Assembly: GCA_007644065.1 (NCBI GenBank)
Contig: VJWN01000002.1
Span: 2,505,831-2,569,830, forward strand
Source of the DNA: Margaritispora aquatica
Taxonomy: Eukaryota; Ascomycota; Leotiomycetes; Helotiales; Discinellaceae
Length of the DNA: 64,000 bases
Direction of reading: 5' to 3'
Shown here piece after piece: positions 34,199 through 46,349 of this stretch. A program made the translations under genes and the position numbers. Within the stretch, counting starts at the first letter, position 1, and every line of letters starts with the position of its first letter. The notes beneath the pieces were generated by a model that searched no databases, was not told the DNA's origin, and saw only the letters and a program-made list of their open reading frames with translations.

Positions 34199-36677
34199 CT
34201 AAACCCACTTTGCAATGCCATAGGTGTCTCCCTTCATTATTGTTCTTACCTCTCCCTCTACACCAAAGCCTGTGCGTTTTACTCTTCCAGGCTTGTCTTC
34301 GTCGATGAATTCGCCAAAGCGTATTCGTAGATCTTTGAGTTCTTGTGGCATGCTCTCGTCGCCTCCAAGACACCCGCCGGCAGCCGCTTGATCCCTAAAA
34401 GTAGAATGGCGTGTTAGCATGAATAGAATGGAAGGAAGTAAAGCACGTTTTTAATACAGAGAAATTTGTGAAGTCTGAGAATTGATGGAACCGCAAGTGC
34501 TGCGAAGTAACAGTGTATGGTGGTCTCGAGGTGGAGAATATCAACTCAAGAATTTGACTTACAATTTGGCACTGCCTGTCGAGGTAGCGACGATCTGCAT
34601 GAAGCTTCCATCCATTGCTGATACTCCATTCTTGAAAAGGGAGAGACAGCCAAGAAGAACAAAGGGCAAAGAGACCAAGAGAGTGATGAAGTATGGGAGG
34701 ACGAGACTCAAAGGTTGAGAAAAGCTATAAACATTGACAGTGGCATAGCGAGTAGCATTCGCAGTCGTGTTCCAGTTTCCGTATGCTATCATCAACGAGG
34801 TTGTCATGTTGAAAAGGTATTGATTTAAGAGGTCTTGGGTGATGGAGAAAGAAGGGTTGGTAGTTTGGAAAGTCGAGAAGTGACCAAAGGCTGAGTTAAA
34901 GCGGGTACTGTCGACCACTGTACCATTTTGGGCTAGCAACCATCAGCATACAGACCAAATCATTGTTGAAAAATGACAATATACCCCCAAGGCTTATGGC
35001 AATTCCGTTGGTTGCTTGTGTTAATGTCTCTTTCCATCTTACATCATATGGACCTCTAGCAACAGCTGCACCCGACGCATCGATGCTCGAATTATACGAC
35101 AGCGAAGCACTGAAGCTACCCTCCATCCATATCATTAGCGAGCTGAATATTGCCATCATGTTATTATCTCGATAGAAAGCCAGTGTCGATTCCGTCCAAT
35201 TTGCTGGAATGGTCCCATACCCTGGGCCAGAAAGTGCACAAAACCCAGGAACTATGACTATATTATCATGGGTTGGAACCACCAGATTGATCAGAGTGTC
35301 AATGGGATTCGTAGTGACTTCCATTGCATGGACATTATTCCGGTAAGTGTTTGTGACTGTATACTCGGCTCGCCCCGGCATGCAGATAGTTGTGTCTTCC
35401 TGAATCACTGCTGATACATTACCTTTGCCACCTAGATACTCCCCGTTCACTTGAAGAGGAGTCAAAGTCTTCCCAGTGAAACGAGCCTGCGAATATGTGC
35501 CATTATATAGCCTGGAGGTGTTCTGTGTCTGCTTAGGACGAAGCACCCAGCTCCCAGAATAGATTGGGAAGCCATTGAAGACATCTTCGGTTAGATTGCT
35601 GCTTGTCGAGGTATTGCACTGCATATATGGCCCTTGGAACTTCATCACATACGAGCAATTGGATCCGCAGGGTGTCGGGAGTGGAAAGCTCTCTCCTGCA
35701 AGGAGTACCTGGCGGGCTAACCTATTCAACAGAAAGCCATCCTTTTTCTCGTTGAAGATACTCAAAACAATTAGCATCGCGAACAAAAAACCACGTTTTT
35801 GATATACGCACCCAGTTGTGAATCCATTGCTGTTCTTTGGGGACAGAGTCATCAATGAAAAAGCATCAGCTTCGACGCCAGATCCATTGCCCATCTGTGT
35901 CTGTTAGCTAGAAACTCTACTCCTATGAGACGCTCAAAGAGAACTGGTTCTGATGTGTTAAAGCAACTGTCTATATATGACATGCACCTAGATGCCCTTC
36001 GGAAAATTTCAGAAAAGCACCTACGAAAGAAGCATTGAATGAAGGTACAGTAACTACCTGGTGCGACACTACTTGACTTGAAGCTACAGTGATCGCACCA
36101 GGAGGGAAACTGGTTACAAATTGCGAGACCCATATTACCAGTGCCAGAGCACACAGCAGAGGAGCGGCTCCCAAAGCACTCGGCTTGAAGAGAAAAATAG
36201 GATTCGAACGAACACAAAACAACTCCTCGATCGTCGAAACTTTCATATTTGATACTCGCAGCAGCTGCCAGAGGTGCTGAACAAATGCAAGCCCCAAGGA
36301 TGCCCGGAGCGAGAATCCAAATATGTTAGCGAGTATGTTGGAAGCTGTTGTGACGTAAGATTGTGGCGCAATCTGGTTGATGCCATCTGCATTTTTCCCG
36401 TCAAGGTACCTGAACAGGAACAAGTGTACAAAAGCTATAAGAAGCGCTAGAATACATCAGAAAAACTCAAAGATCCGGACAGCGGCATACCAAGTGCATA
36501 ACAAGCTATCATTATGGTTGGTGTTTGCCAACCAATTCCCCAAGTGGAAGTGATAAGAGCTCGCTCGTTCTTCAGTACACTTGAAGTTTTCGTTCTAGAG
36601 GATCGAGGGGAGGGCATCGATCCTGTACTCATTGTGTGAAGCCCAAGCGGATTGTATCTAGGAGGTGAGGTGGACAT
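34199..36677 (-). CDS. Large multi-pass membrane protein of unknown function
   Basis: Exons (minus order) 36491-36677, 36025-36446, 35812-35894, 34985-35760, 34563-34932 and 34199-34394 give 677 aa. A Ser/Pro-rich cytosolic N-terminus precedes a first membrane helix (TIMIACYALALLIAFVHLFLF). Next come LNQIAPQSY-like and RASLGLAFVQHLW motifs and a second strong helix pair (APLLCALALVIWVSQFVT). A long extracellular region follows, with many N-x-S/T sites and cysteines, then a helix (YFITLLVSLPFVLLGCLSLF) and a charged tail (LKDLRIRFGEF, KRTGFGVEGEV). I recognise this as a fungal-specific family without assigned function, frequent in Leotiomycetes and relatives. A GTG-initiated extension to 36713 is possible but unlikely. 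The 51-nt intron at 35761-35811 is in-frame and stop-free, so retention would add 17 residues. Confidence 0.8.
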
Positions 36678-37917
36678 TGTGTTTGATGAGGAATTGAGAA
36701 AATGTAAAGACACTAAATTGCAAGCAGAACAAGTGTTTCTAAGAACTCATTTACCTGACATATATCGATGAGAGGAAATGTTCGTCGAATATGCTTTGGG
36801 AAGGACAAGCTTAAGATGCAGGGCCACCAACGGTTTCAGGCCGCTTGGCTACATTGTGGGTGTATACAAAATATGTTTGCTCAATCAATTGGACAACTCA
36901 CAGCCGGGGAATAAGATATTAGCGCTGTGCCTCTCAATGTTATAGTTCGTCGGGCAAGACAAGCCCGATGAGGGCACAAACATCATTTTACCTTCATAGA
37001 CAACAGACGCTAGCCCGTTTTCTGAATATTCGCCGCAGCTTTACATGTTGGCGGCTTATCCCTTTGCCGCGATCTCAGATCCTCGTCGCCTATTGTAGAG
37101 CCACAGGACAATGTTGGGAGGGAATGTTAAGCAAGGTTAAAGCCAAAGCAGAATTGGGGTGGATGTTGTCGGAATAAGATCTTGGTTAGTGGACAACTAC
37201 GCGCTCTAAACGCCCGGCAAATGCAGGGCTCAGATCAAGTCGTGATCTCAGCTTCACCAGATCTCATGAAAATGTTTTGTAGACGCGACTTCGAGGTTTG
37301 ATTTGCAAGCGCTGTAGTTATGAGTTATTAGTAGTCTGAGATCGGTTGATCTTCAAATTCATCGTAGGGCAATAGAAACCCTTTCCCAAGGCGAAGTGGA
37401 TTAATTCGAAGACTCTCTTGGCATTGAGGTCATGGGCTACATTGCAACCGGGGTTGATCATTCAAAACATAATTATTCGTGATCTTTAGCTAGAATTTGG
37501 ATTTTATTGCGGACAAACTTACACAGATCTTGGAAGAGATAATGCAAATTAACCTGACACCTACGATTTATATCAGCTGCAGCTGTAAATCTTGAAGTCT
37601 TGGGATCGACTCCAGCTCAATTCCGTCGAGGTAAAAACATGAGGTTCAGCGATAGTGGGCCTTAGCAATAAAAATGCACACATCTATTGGTAACACACTA
37701 ATTGGAGTAAATGATCTCTGGCATCAAGTGAACTAACTGAAGTTGAGTAAGCGAGGGAAAGGGGGAGAGTTCTTGTGCACACCTCACATGACATTTGTCA
37801 ACAATTACCTATCACGTGTCGGAGACTTATCTCGCGGACTTTTCTCACTCCACATTTCAAAGGAAGTGGATTGATAAGATCGTCAAACCCAAAACCTTAA
37901 AACGCTGACACATCAGG
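36678..37917. other. Spacer upstream of the membrane-protein gene
   Basis: AT-rich intergenic DNA ending at the MITE. No gene, promoter box or RNA was recognised. Confidence 0.5.
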
Positions 37918-37919
37918 TA

Positions 37920-38302
37920 CAGTGGGGTGCAAAAAGTTTGACTACCCCTCCCCCCTTGTAACCTTTATGCCAAGAGTAAATTACTACTTTTGGTAGTTAT
38001 ATATACGCTGCTTTAAAGAAACATATTCTGTCTAAAAATAATACTACAACTTGTAGGAAACAATTAAGCGCTAAATATACTTGTAGATCTCTAAGATTAA
38101 TTATCTTTAATAGTATATTTAGATAATCTACGAAAATTACTAAGGATTGTATTACTTATACATCTAACTCCTGACTAGGAGGTCACATGAGCTAATAGCA
38201 ATGCTATAAGGCAGCGTGCGTATTACTACCGAAAGTAGTAATTGAATCTTGGCATAAAAGTTACAAGGGGGGAGGGGTGGTCAAACTTTTTGCACCCCAC
38301 TG
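37920..38302. mobile_element. Tc1/mariner-type MITE with long terminal inverted repeats
   Basis: A 383-bp element flanked by TA on both sides (37918-37919 and 38303-38304), the target duplication of Tc1/mariner elements. Terminal inverted repeats of about 78 bp (37920-37997 and 38225-38302) start CAGTGGGGTGCAAAAAG and differ at only a few positions. The ~230-bp interior is AT-rich and has no ORF, so the element is non-autonomous and needs a transposase from elsewhere. It lies about 650 bp upstream of the NmrA-like start codon. Confidence 0.92.
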
Positions 38303-38304
38303 TA

Positions 38305-38958
38305 CCATTAGCATGGAATTAAGAGTGACGTGCATCGCGAACATTTCGGACACTTTTGTTGACCTGTCAAAATGCTTAGAAAGACCTGCATTTCGCGCGC
38401 TGTTTGTGGTTTCGGCACTCGGCCATTGACAGCGAGAGCGCGAACATAGATTTGATTGGCTAGGCCTAAAAACTAAGTCCAGCCACTTCTTTGTCCCCCT
38501 TCTACAATTCATCATCATGTGGTTAAGAAGCGAAACTTGACTAATGCTGCTGAAAATCAGTATGAGAGGCAGCTATCTGATCGCGCGTAAGTGCCATATT
38601 ACTAAGTATTCTTGGATGCTAAAGGCTCATGGTGGATGCCCACCTTTCGTACTGCACACGCAGTGATTAGGTGGCTGTTGTCCACGGAAGACTAGACCCG
38701 GGCTGGAGTTAAGCTTTCGAACGTGAATGATTCAGCCGGTATTCGAAAGTAAAGAAAACTCCAGATATCTCCCTGGTCGAAGAGATTCGAGTATATAAGT
38801 AGACAATATCTCTTTCTGTTTTTGCATCTTATCATTCTACATCACTTCCTCATCTGAACAACATCTCTACATTCCAACACTTCTCAACCACTTGCTCTCA
38901 TAAATTTCACACCATTTGAAGTTTTTCAAGCTCATCAAGCTCATCAAATAATCTCACA
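38305..38958. promoter_or_regulatory. Promoter region of the NmrA-like gene, TATA box
   Basis: TATATAA at 38792-38798, about 160 bp before the ATG, is a strong TATA-box candidate. It is followed by a C/T-rich leader. No gene is present in the remaining sequence up to the MITE. Confidence 0.55.
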
Positions 38959-40123
38959 ATGTCGGCAAAGAAGATCATCGTTGTTTTCGGTGCAACAGGA
39001 GTCCAAGGAGGATCCGTTGTCAAAGCCATCCTCGGCGATGCCTCAATGAAGGAGAATTGGGCTGTTCGCGGTGTCACTCGGGATGTCACTAAGGCATCTG
39101 CCAAAGCTCTCGAGAGCTTGGGAGCAGAAACTGTTGCTGTAAGACTATTCACGGGTTTTCGATAGCTCTCCACTGACAATTCCATAGGCTGATATCAACG
39201 ATGCTTCAACTTTGAAAGCTGCTATGAAGGGGGCTTATGCTGTTTTTGCTGTTACCAACTACTGGGAATCTCAATCCGCTGAGGTCGAGTTGAAGCAAGG
39301 CAGGGCTATGGCCGATGCTGCAAAGGTTTGTCATTGTGAATTGTGAAAATCAGATTCAGGCGACTAACCTGTGATGATAGGAAGCTGGAATTCAGCACTA
39401 TATCTGGAGTTCTCTGATGAATGTTACTGAATGTACGTATTCAAACTCGCTTAGCAAATAGTGCAACGCTTATAGATTTTAGTATCCAAGGGTGCACTTC
39501 CCAAGGTCAGTCATTTCGACTCAAAGGCGAAAATTGAAGACTATGTCCGATCAACTGGTCTACCAGCAACTTTTTTCCTGCCTGGTTTCTACATGTCCAA
39601 TCTCCCAGGTGGGATGTTCCGCCAAGCTCCTCCCAACAATGACTGGACTCTCGGTCTTCCAATTCCATCTTCTTCCCCAGTTCCTCTCCTCGATACCGCC
39701 AAAGACACTGGTCTCTTCGTCAAGGCTATCCTACTGAACCGCGACGCAACTCTCGGAAAGCAAATCTTGGGAGCAACGGACTACTACACTTTGGCCGAAT
39801 TGGTCGACCAGTTCAAGACATTGTATCCCGAGGCTGGAAAGACTGCAAAGGCCGTCGAGTTACCTCATCAGGTTTTCAAGGACATCATGGGTCACACTGG
39901 CATGCCAGCTGAAGGCCAAGAGGAGTTGCTTCAAAATATGAGACTGTTGAACGAGTTTGGATATTATGGAGGAGCTGATCTTACAGAAAGCCATTCGGTA
40001 TGTTTAAGTTACTCATATAATTCGAGATGAGACACTAACTCTTGTTTACAGATTCTCAAGGACAAATTGACGACCTGGACTGAGTTTATGAAGAAGGCAC
40101 CTGCTTTTGCTGACTTGAAGTGA
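38959..40123 (+). CDS. NmrA-like family NAD(P)-binding protein
   Basis: Five exons (38959-39138, 39188-39325, 39381-39432, 39483-39997, 40052-40123) encode 318 aa. An N-terminal Rossmann motif, FGATGVQGG (GxxGxxG, residues 11-18), is typical of NmrA/HSCARG-like proteins of the atypical short-chain dehydrogenase group. Other family signatures are GAYAVFAVTNYW, AGIQHYIWSSL, HFDSKAKIEDYVRSTGLPAT and FFLPGFYMSNL. These proteins bind NADP(H) and act as redox sensors or transcriptional co-regulators. NmrA itself represses the GATA factor AreA in nitrogen metabolism, but most paralogues have unknown targets. No signal peptide. The third intron acceptor is ambiguous between two AG sites. The one used keeps LSKGALPKVS. 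Confidence 0.88.
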
Positions 40124-40823
40124 ACTTCTGACGGAAAAATATGAAAGACAAGCAGTGTCTCTAAATAGCCTATTTATCAATGCATCGTGCTTTGAAATGT
40201 TCTCAATGAATAGCTAGATATGAAGTGCCTTGTTATCGTGTTTTGTTATCCATCTAGGTCTTATCTGATAATTCATCTCTTCATCACTAGAAGCCTCATT
40301 TGAGTGAGTCAAATTATGAGATTCGACTCTCAATCCAGCTATCGAATTCCAAAATATTGTTAAATGTCGTGAATGACTTTCCCACAAGCTCATCAGCGTG
40401 TACCTCCTACCTTAGTCATCGCTTGTCACAAGCCGAGGCAAGTTTCCAGTCGCTATCCTGTCACCAGCCAAAAGAGTGAAATTCCGCGCACCAGAGCATC
40501 TGATTGAGAGATCGATAGTTTCTCCATTTTCTTCTCATTCTTTCCATAACATCTTCAGGAGCAATTTAATTTTCTTCCCTCGATTTGTTTTTTGTTTCTT
40601 GTTTCTTGAAGTTATCTCGAGCAAGGTTTCCTTAACACTGATCGCAAAGTAATACCATACCCCTGCCACCCCCGCAAACCAGTCTCGGAGCCGAGCCGCC
40701 TTCCAACCACCAATTTTGACAACATCACGATCCAACACAGAGCAATCCACCTACACGCCCACGATCAGATCTGCGAGCAGTGAGAGGAGCTGAAATAGCT
40801 GCATACTCAACTGCCAATTGATC
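40124..40823. other. Intergenic spacer, PEX13 upstream region
   Basis: 700 bp including the NmrA-like 3' flank and the PEX13 promoter. Minus-strand open frames here have no motif. Confidence 0.5.
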
Positions 40824-42293
40824 ATGGCATCTGTATCGCCGCCAAAGCCGTGGGAGAGGGCTGGAGGCGCGGGCGCAAACACTGGTAGGACTCGTCCTTG
40901 CATCACATGCTGTTGTTGGGTTGAGTAAACACTGACCACGACACCAGCACTCGCAACAGCAACAGGAGCATCAATAGGGCCATCGCCTGCGCCGACGTCC
41001 TCATCCTCAGGAGCGCCTGCGATTCCAGAACGTCCATCAACTCTCACATCCGCGGTCAACAGAAACGCCTCGGCATACTCGCCCTACGGCGCGAATAGAC
41101 TTGGCGGCGTAGGCGTGGCATCGCCGTACGGAGGCATGGGATCTACCTACTCGTCGCCATACTCGCGAATGGGCGGAATGGGAGGCATGGGCTATGGCGG
41201 ATATGGTGGCAGTATGTATGGAGGTATGGGTGGAATGGGTGGGATGGGCTATGGTGGTTATGGTGGTGGCATGTATGGTGGTATGCCGGGGATGCAGGGT
41301 GACCCGAATGATCCGCATAGCTTGACACAAGGCTTCACGCAGAGTACTCAGGCGACTTTCCAGATTATCGAGAGTATCGTTGGAGCGTTCGGAGGGTTTG
41401 CACAGATGTTGGAGAGCACATACATGGCGACACATTCTAGCTTCTTTGGTGAGTCGGAGAGACTTCCTTGCGGCATAATCATGGCATAGCTGACCCTTTT
41501 AGCGATGGTATCTGTCGCAGAACAATTTGGTAATCTGAGGAATACACTGGGATCGATACTGGGGATATTCACATTGATGCGATGGTTACGTACATTATTC
41601 GCGAAAATCACAGGTCGACCACCTCCAGCTGATGCGACAGCACTCACACCAAGTGCATTTGCGAAATTTGAAGGAAGGAAAGTGCTTCCAGATGGAACAC
41701 AAGTTAATGCGCCACGACCAAGCAAGAAGCCGTTCTTGTTCTTCATCGCAGCTGCATTTGGTCTACCATACCTGATGGGTAAGCTCATCAAGACACTAGC
41801 GGCATCACAAGAAGAAGAAGCGCGACGACTAGCAGCATCAGGACAGATACAATACGGCCCAGATGGCCAGCCAATACCACAGCAGATTGATCCAAGCAAG
41901 CTTGATTTCTGTCGTGTACTTTATGACTTCACGCCCGAGAGTGGAGCATCTGTCCAAGGCGTTGATTTAGAAGTCAAGAAAGGCGACCTAGTTGCTGTGC
42001 TAAGCAAGAGCGATCCAATGGGTAACCCAAGTGAGTGGTGGAGGTGTCGAGCTCGAGATGGCAGGATGGGATATCTCCCAGCTGTCTATCTTGAAGTAGC
42101 CAGGAGGCCCGGCGCGCCGATTGCAGAGATCAAGAGCGCCAGCCAGAGTGGCAGCAGGGCGAACAGTTTGACGAGCCAGAGTACGATGGTTAATTCTAAG
42201 ACGAGTTCTGGGACTGCGATGGCGCCAGCAGTGCCGGGGAAGGCGGGTGATATGACTGTAGAGAGCTTTCAGAAGAGTCAGTTCTACTCTTGA
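40824..42293 (+). CDS. PEX13: Peroxin-13, peroxisomal docking complex
   Basis: Three exons (40824-40884, 40948-41448, 41503-42293) encode 450 aa. The N-terminus is MASVSPPKPWERAG, the usual peroxin-13 start. A Gly/Met/Tyr-rich tract follows, built from GGMGGMGYGGYGG-like repeats at about residues 95-145. Next are membrane segments (SILGIFTLMRWLRTLF and FLFFIAAAFGLPYLMGKLI) and an SH3 domain (CRVLYDFTPESGASVQGVDL, GEWWR-like SEWWRCRARDGRMGYLPAVY). Pex13 sits in the peroxisome membrane with Pex14 and Pex17 and takes up the cargo receptor Pex5, the SH3 domain binding Pex14 and Pex5. Length and order agree with fungal homologues. The first exon codes only 20 residues, as in other species. Confidence 0.95.
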
Positions 42294-43408
42294 TGACTCA
42301 CCATTTTAGAGAGGTAGATAAGTCAAAAGACTAGTGATGATAAAGCTAGGGATGAGTAGTGTGTGTTTGAGGGAGTAAATAAGGTGGTGAATTGAGCGAG
42401 ACTATGGGTCTGAAAATAGGCCGACCATGGCTATGATTGCGGTTTTGGGCAGGCCTCTGGCTTCGGCTTGGGCCTTGACTGGCAAGAAGAGATGTATACA
42501 AGATATTACGGTCAGATGGATGGGACAAGGGCGTTCTCTGTGTAGGTAGCACTGGCATCGAGGAGCGAAGCGTAATTTATTTTTCTTCCTGTGACGAATG
42601 GGTTCTCCTCCAGTGCATCGTCTTTGCAAATTCGGTATGTAGTTGATGGATATGAAAGATTTCTTTAGCTAGCTTTTCACCTCACCTTTTTGGGTCTATT
42701 TGATTGCGTTTCAGCTTCATTTGCTGGCGAGTGCCTGCGAAATTGCGGATATAGTGCTTGTGTTGTAGTTTGCATCTTTTTGGCTACGTCTCCCTTTCCT
42801 GAAATCCATTACAGAGAGGATCACGATTATAAACCTTTTCAAACAAAAGATATCCTTTATCTTGTCCATTTGGCAAGCTGACTCACTCTATCCACCATTA
42901 CTCGCTTACTTAGCGTACGAGAAGTATCTGTTAGTCCTTCAGCTACTCTTCAAGCAGGTGCTTGGGTACTCTAAGATGTGTTGTAAGGTGTCCATACCCT
43001 GCTGACGAGTAAAGGTGCAAGAATCATAAGATTTTGGGTACTTCGATTATATTCCCTTCTCATGATCCTAGATCTATGGGTATAGCTTACTACTCTGAGC
43101 TTTGCCGGTTTAAGACTGCAGAGGATTTGATATCAAGGCAGGATGATTCCTGCTCCATCTTCTTGTTTGTTGCATCGACTTGCTCCTGCCTTTTTGGCAA
43201 ATAGAACCCGCTCATTTTCATTTCTTTGAGCCTCCAAATACAGTTTCCGCCATATGATCTTCAACAAGAAACGTAACTTCTATTATCTTTGTTTGAATAG
43301 ACCTGCTTCAGTTCACAGAGTCCGTCGATGTTGTTCCACCACTCTTCTCTATCATCGATACACACAAAGCCTAACCAATAAATCGTCTGCGTCCACCTCA
43401 ATCTGGAA
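42294..43408. other. Intergenic spacer
   Basis: 1.1 kb of AT-rich DNA. Short open frames at 42402-42629, 42690-42881 and 43254-43571 lack motifs. Nothing recognised. Confidence 0.5.
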
Positions 43409-44083
43409 ATGTGTCGCGTCAGATACGTGCGATGCAACTATCCAGATTGCGATTCACCATGCCGCTTCGTTCCATGTGAAAGCTTCCTGCGTGATTTCTT
43501 CTCAAATTTCCGGTCTTCACACCAGCTTCCATGCTGCCTCAGTGGAGCTCCAATTATGCGAGAAGCCATGAGTTTAGGAACCGAAATTTGCGACTTCCAC
43601 CATGCCGAGGAGGAGTATCAGAAGGCAGATGAGGAGCTGATGGCCATGTTGAAAGATCTTCCCAAGATTGCAAATTACAGGCTGCTCGCGCTTCCGCTCC
43701 CCGCCCCGATTAAGGACAAACATGCTCAGGCGAAGAAAGAATTGGAAAAGCAGAGGGAGGAGTACAGTAGGCGTGCGAGTAAGTTTCTCAATTCACGCTA
43801 TCCGTACCCATCCGCTTCTCCCTGTCGATTTTTGGCTCACGACTACGCAATAGAAGTGAATTCTTGCTGTCCGAGCGAACAAGACCCTTGTCACAACTGT
43901 AAGATGATCTGCGTCAATAAAGATTCTCAGACTTATGTCCACTTCGACGAGGCTGGGATGAGGGCGCTCGTCGCTGAGCACCCGAACCGCTCATACAATC
44001 CCCACTTCACTGGATTAGTGTGCGTCTTTAGGCATACTACTACTCTGTGTAAGGCCTGCTTTAGTAGGATATACTATCAATAA
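43409..44083 (+). CDS. Small cysteine-rich hypothetical protein
   Basis: An open frame of 224 codons starts MCRVRYVRCNYPDCDSPCRF. A Cys-rich N-terminus (PCESF, LPCCLSG), a central Glu/Lys-rich helix (KDKHAQAKKELEKQREEY) and a second Cys cluster (CCPSEQDPCHNCKMICVN) suggest a metal-binding protein. A 75-nt in-frame stretch at 43779-43853 has good GT-AG borders. If spliced, the product is 199 aa. No signal peptide. The Cys-containing start resembles small lineage-specific proteins of plant-associated ascomycetes, but I cannot assign a function. Confidence 0.6.
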   Translation: MCRVRYVRCNYPDCDSPCRFVPCESFLRDFFSNFRSSHQLPCCLSGAPIMREAMSLGTEICDFHHAEEEYQKADEELMAMLKDLPKIANYRLLALPLPAPIKDKHAQAKKELEKQREEYSRRASKFLNSRYPYPSASPCRFLAHDYAIEVNSCCPSEQDPCHNCKMICVNKDSQTYVHFDEAGMRALVAEHPNRSYNPHFTGLVCVFRHTTTLCKACFSRIYYQ

Positions 44084-46349
44084 GTGCGTGAAGTTGGAGA
44101 ACGTGGAGAGTGGATGATACGTGGAAATTTGTATCAGAGTGTTTTGCTGAGTTGGACTGGCTTAGAATTTGGGTGGTTGGTTTGTAATCTTACATGTGTG
44201 TGTTAGCGACATACAGTCATGGAAAGTATCCCAACGCTCGAATAAAACTCCGCCCAGTCTGTAGGCCAATTGTATGATTCTCATCGCCCCGTAGAAGTTT
44301 TGAAACGTTCATCTCCTGTTTAGGGTGCACAAATCATGTATTCAACCTCACGCTCGATGTCATCTACTTTGCCAGAAGAGAATGAACTTCGAGGTCAACG
44401 AGAAACCACAAAGGTGGGCGAATCTGGCTCTCCACAATATACCAATCTCTTTTAGGGATGAATTGGATTTCATCGCGCTATCGCTCTGGGGACCTGCTTC
44501 TGTCGAGTTAGCTTTCTCCTTCAAAAATTACCAAGGCCTGCGATGAAGTGAAAGATGAGCATGTCAATAATTGTTTTAAGGCATGCGTTGTTGTTTTGAG
44601 CACCTGAATTATGTTGGATCACATGGCAAAGAGAATACTGTTTCTGTTGACATATCTTGCTTCGTGGAGCGCTGGAGGCCAACGCAATGCAATGTTCGTA
44701 AGGTAGGAGGCACAAGGGTGCTTTACGGAGGTGAATATGAACCTTTGTTAAGAATAGTATTTTTGCGAAATGATACAAAACACATCAAGGTAGGTCTATA
44801 ATAAGGACTCAGGATTTCTAAGGACGAGCTAGGGTGGAAGTGCAGAAGATTGAGAAATAATGGAGGGGTACCTTTACTGTATTCTATTCGTTGTGAATAT
44901 ATAGATGGTGTTGTTGCACAATTCAACATTGCATCGGTGTCGGACTTAAGCTATATCATGTTGAATGTGCAGCTTCATTTGGCACATTCAAAAGAGTTAG
45001 TTGTGTGTCTAAAGGAGATCTAGTATTCTACTAAAACACATAAACACCTCTCAAGAGCGAGCTTGATTCGGCATTTCGTATAACATTACTGAAACAGTAT
45101 CGGATCTAGACTTCAACTTGAAATTTCCGTCGACAAAGTTGATACACGGGGAGAATTCTCCGGAAATACTAGGCGCGCCCTACTGCGCATTGTGTTGTTT
45201 TCATACCTTGTTCTGTTGTGGTCATCTGGCATGGGGTTCATAGGCGAAACTTGAGGACAAGACAAAAAAAAAGAAAAAGAGGACCATGTCTAAGACTAGA
45301 TGTAAGATAGACCCAACGTGCTTTTTGCACTTCTCTTACCGGTTTCATGGAACTTGCAAAAATATTTCTCGGGACGCGGCAATGCTGGTGGATATGCAAA
45401 AGAGGCGATCAACATTGTGGGAGGACTTTTGAGCTTAGAATAGAAATTGGCTAAGAATGCACTCTTACAATTGACACGTTGAAATTCAATCTTAAAGTAG
45501 AACGGCGTAGGAAATAAGCAAGGGTTGTAAGCCTGGGATTTTGCTTTTTCGAAAAGGAGACAAGAGGTCGAGGTTGAAGATAGGATTATTGGAGAACTCC
45601 CTATTCGAGGTACCTTGTGCCTCGTGATTTAATGAACAAGTGAAAGGGATACTTGAGAATTTACATGTTCAGACAGAGACGCTTCCACTATCAAGCGCTC
45701 TGAAGGGGTACCGCCGGTGTGGATATCATGAAATTAATTGAGTCACTTCACACCTGCTGTCACCTTCACCCCAAAGGTCCCGTGACCGTCGTGGTTGAGT
45801 CGAACTTGAGGAAGGAGTGGAAGATTACCCTGGCTCTCATGGTTTAGACGGCATAATGATAGGCGTGCAAGCTTACTGCTGGATTGCCGATTGCTGAAGC
45901 TAGATTTAGAGATATCGGAGTAGTTGTTCGCCATGTCATGAGTGCTCGAGTCATGAACATGTCGCTCTCAGCATTGCGGGGCAAAGGTTCGACCGGCGGC
46001 GTTGTCTTCGCGAGTCCAAAGAGACGTGATGAGAATCTTATATATACCATTGTTCTCGCCACATATTTCCGAATAAATCATCCAGATCACTGGCTCTTCA
46101 TCCATAAATTCTCTTTTTCCATCTTGTTTCAGCGTCTCCGAACTCGAATTCTCGAGTTATCGAGCATACGTCACGTGCTGTCGCTTGTCTCTAAATCGGT
46201 ATTTATAAAGCTCAAGTCGGTGTTCGCAAATCTCGAGTCGGCATTCAGGATCCGGAAGGACTTGTGATCTGCCAATTGCGCCTCTTGCTGTTACCAAAAG
46301 CTTTCACCCTCTTATTGGACTGTTATTATCCTTGTCCACTGGACTCACA
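44084..46349. other. Intergenic spacer
   Basis: 2.3 kb without a supported gene. Small frames at 44325-44546, 44583-44801 and 45743-46062 (minus) were considered and not accepted. TTATATATACC near 46038-46048 is a TATA-like element about 300 bp upstream of the dehydrogenase start. Confidence 0.45.

Noticed and set aside
38261..38518. Minus-strand 85-codon frame overlapping the MITE end
   Set aside because: It spans the right inverted repeat and flanking DNA. An ORF crossing a transposon boundary with no homology is chance.
34199..38958. A possible gene cluster of the membrane protein, MITE and NmrA-like gene
   Set aside because: There is no backbone biosynthetic enzyme and no shared regulation visible. 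They are ordinary neighbours with a transposon insertion between them.
45743..46062. Overlapping minus-strand frames of 63 and 72 codons, one ending LNHDGHGTFGVKVTAGVK
   Set aside because: The frame has some protein-like character and a possible intron, but no family, no supported splice model and no partner exon was found.
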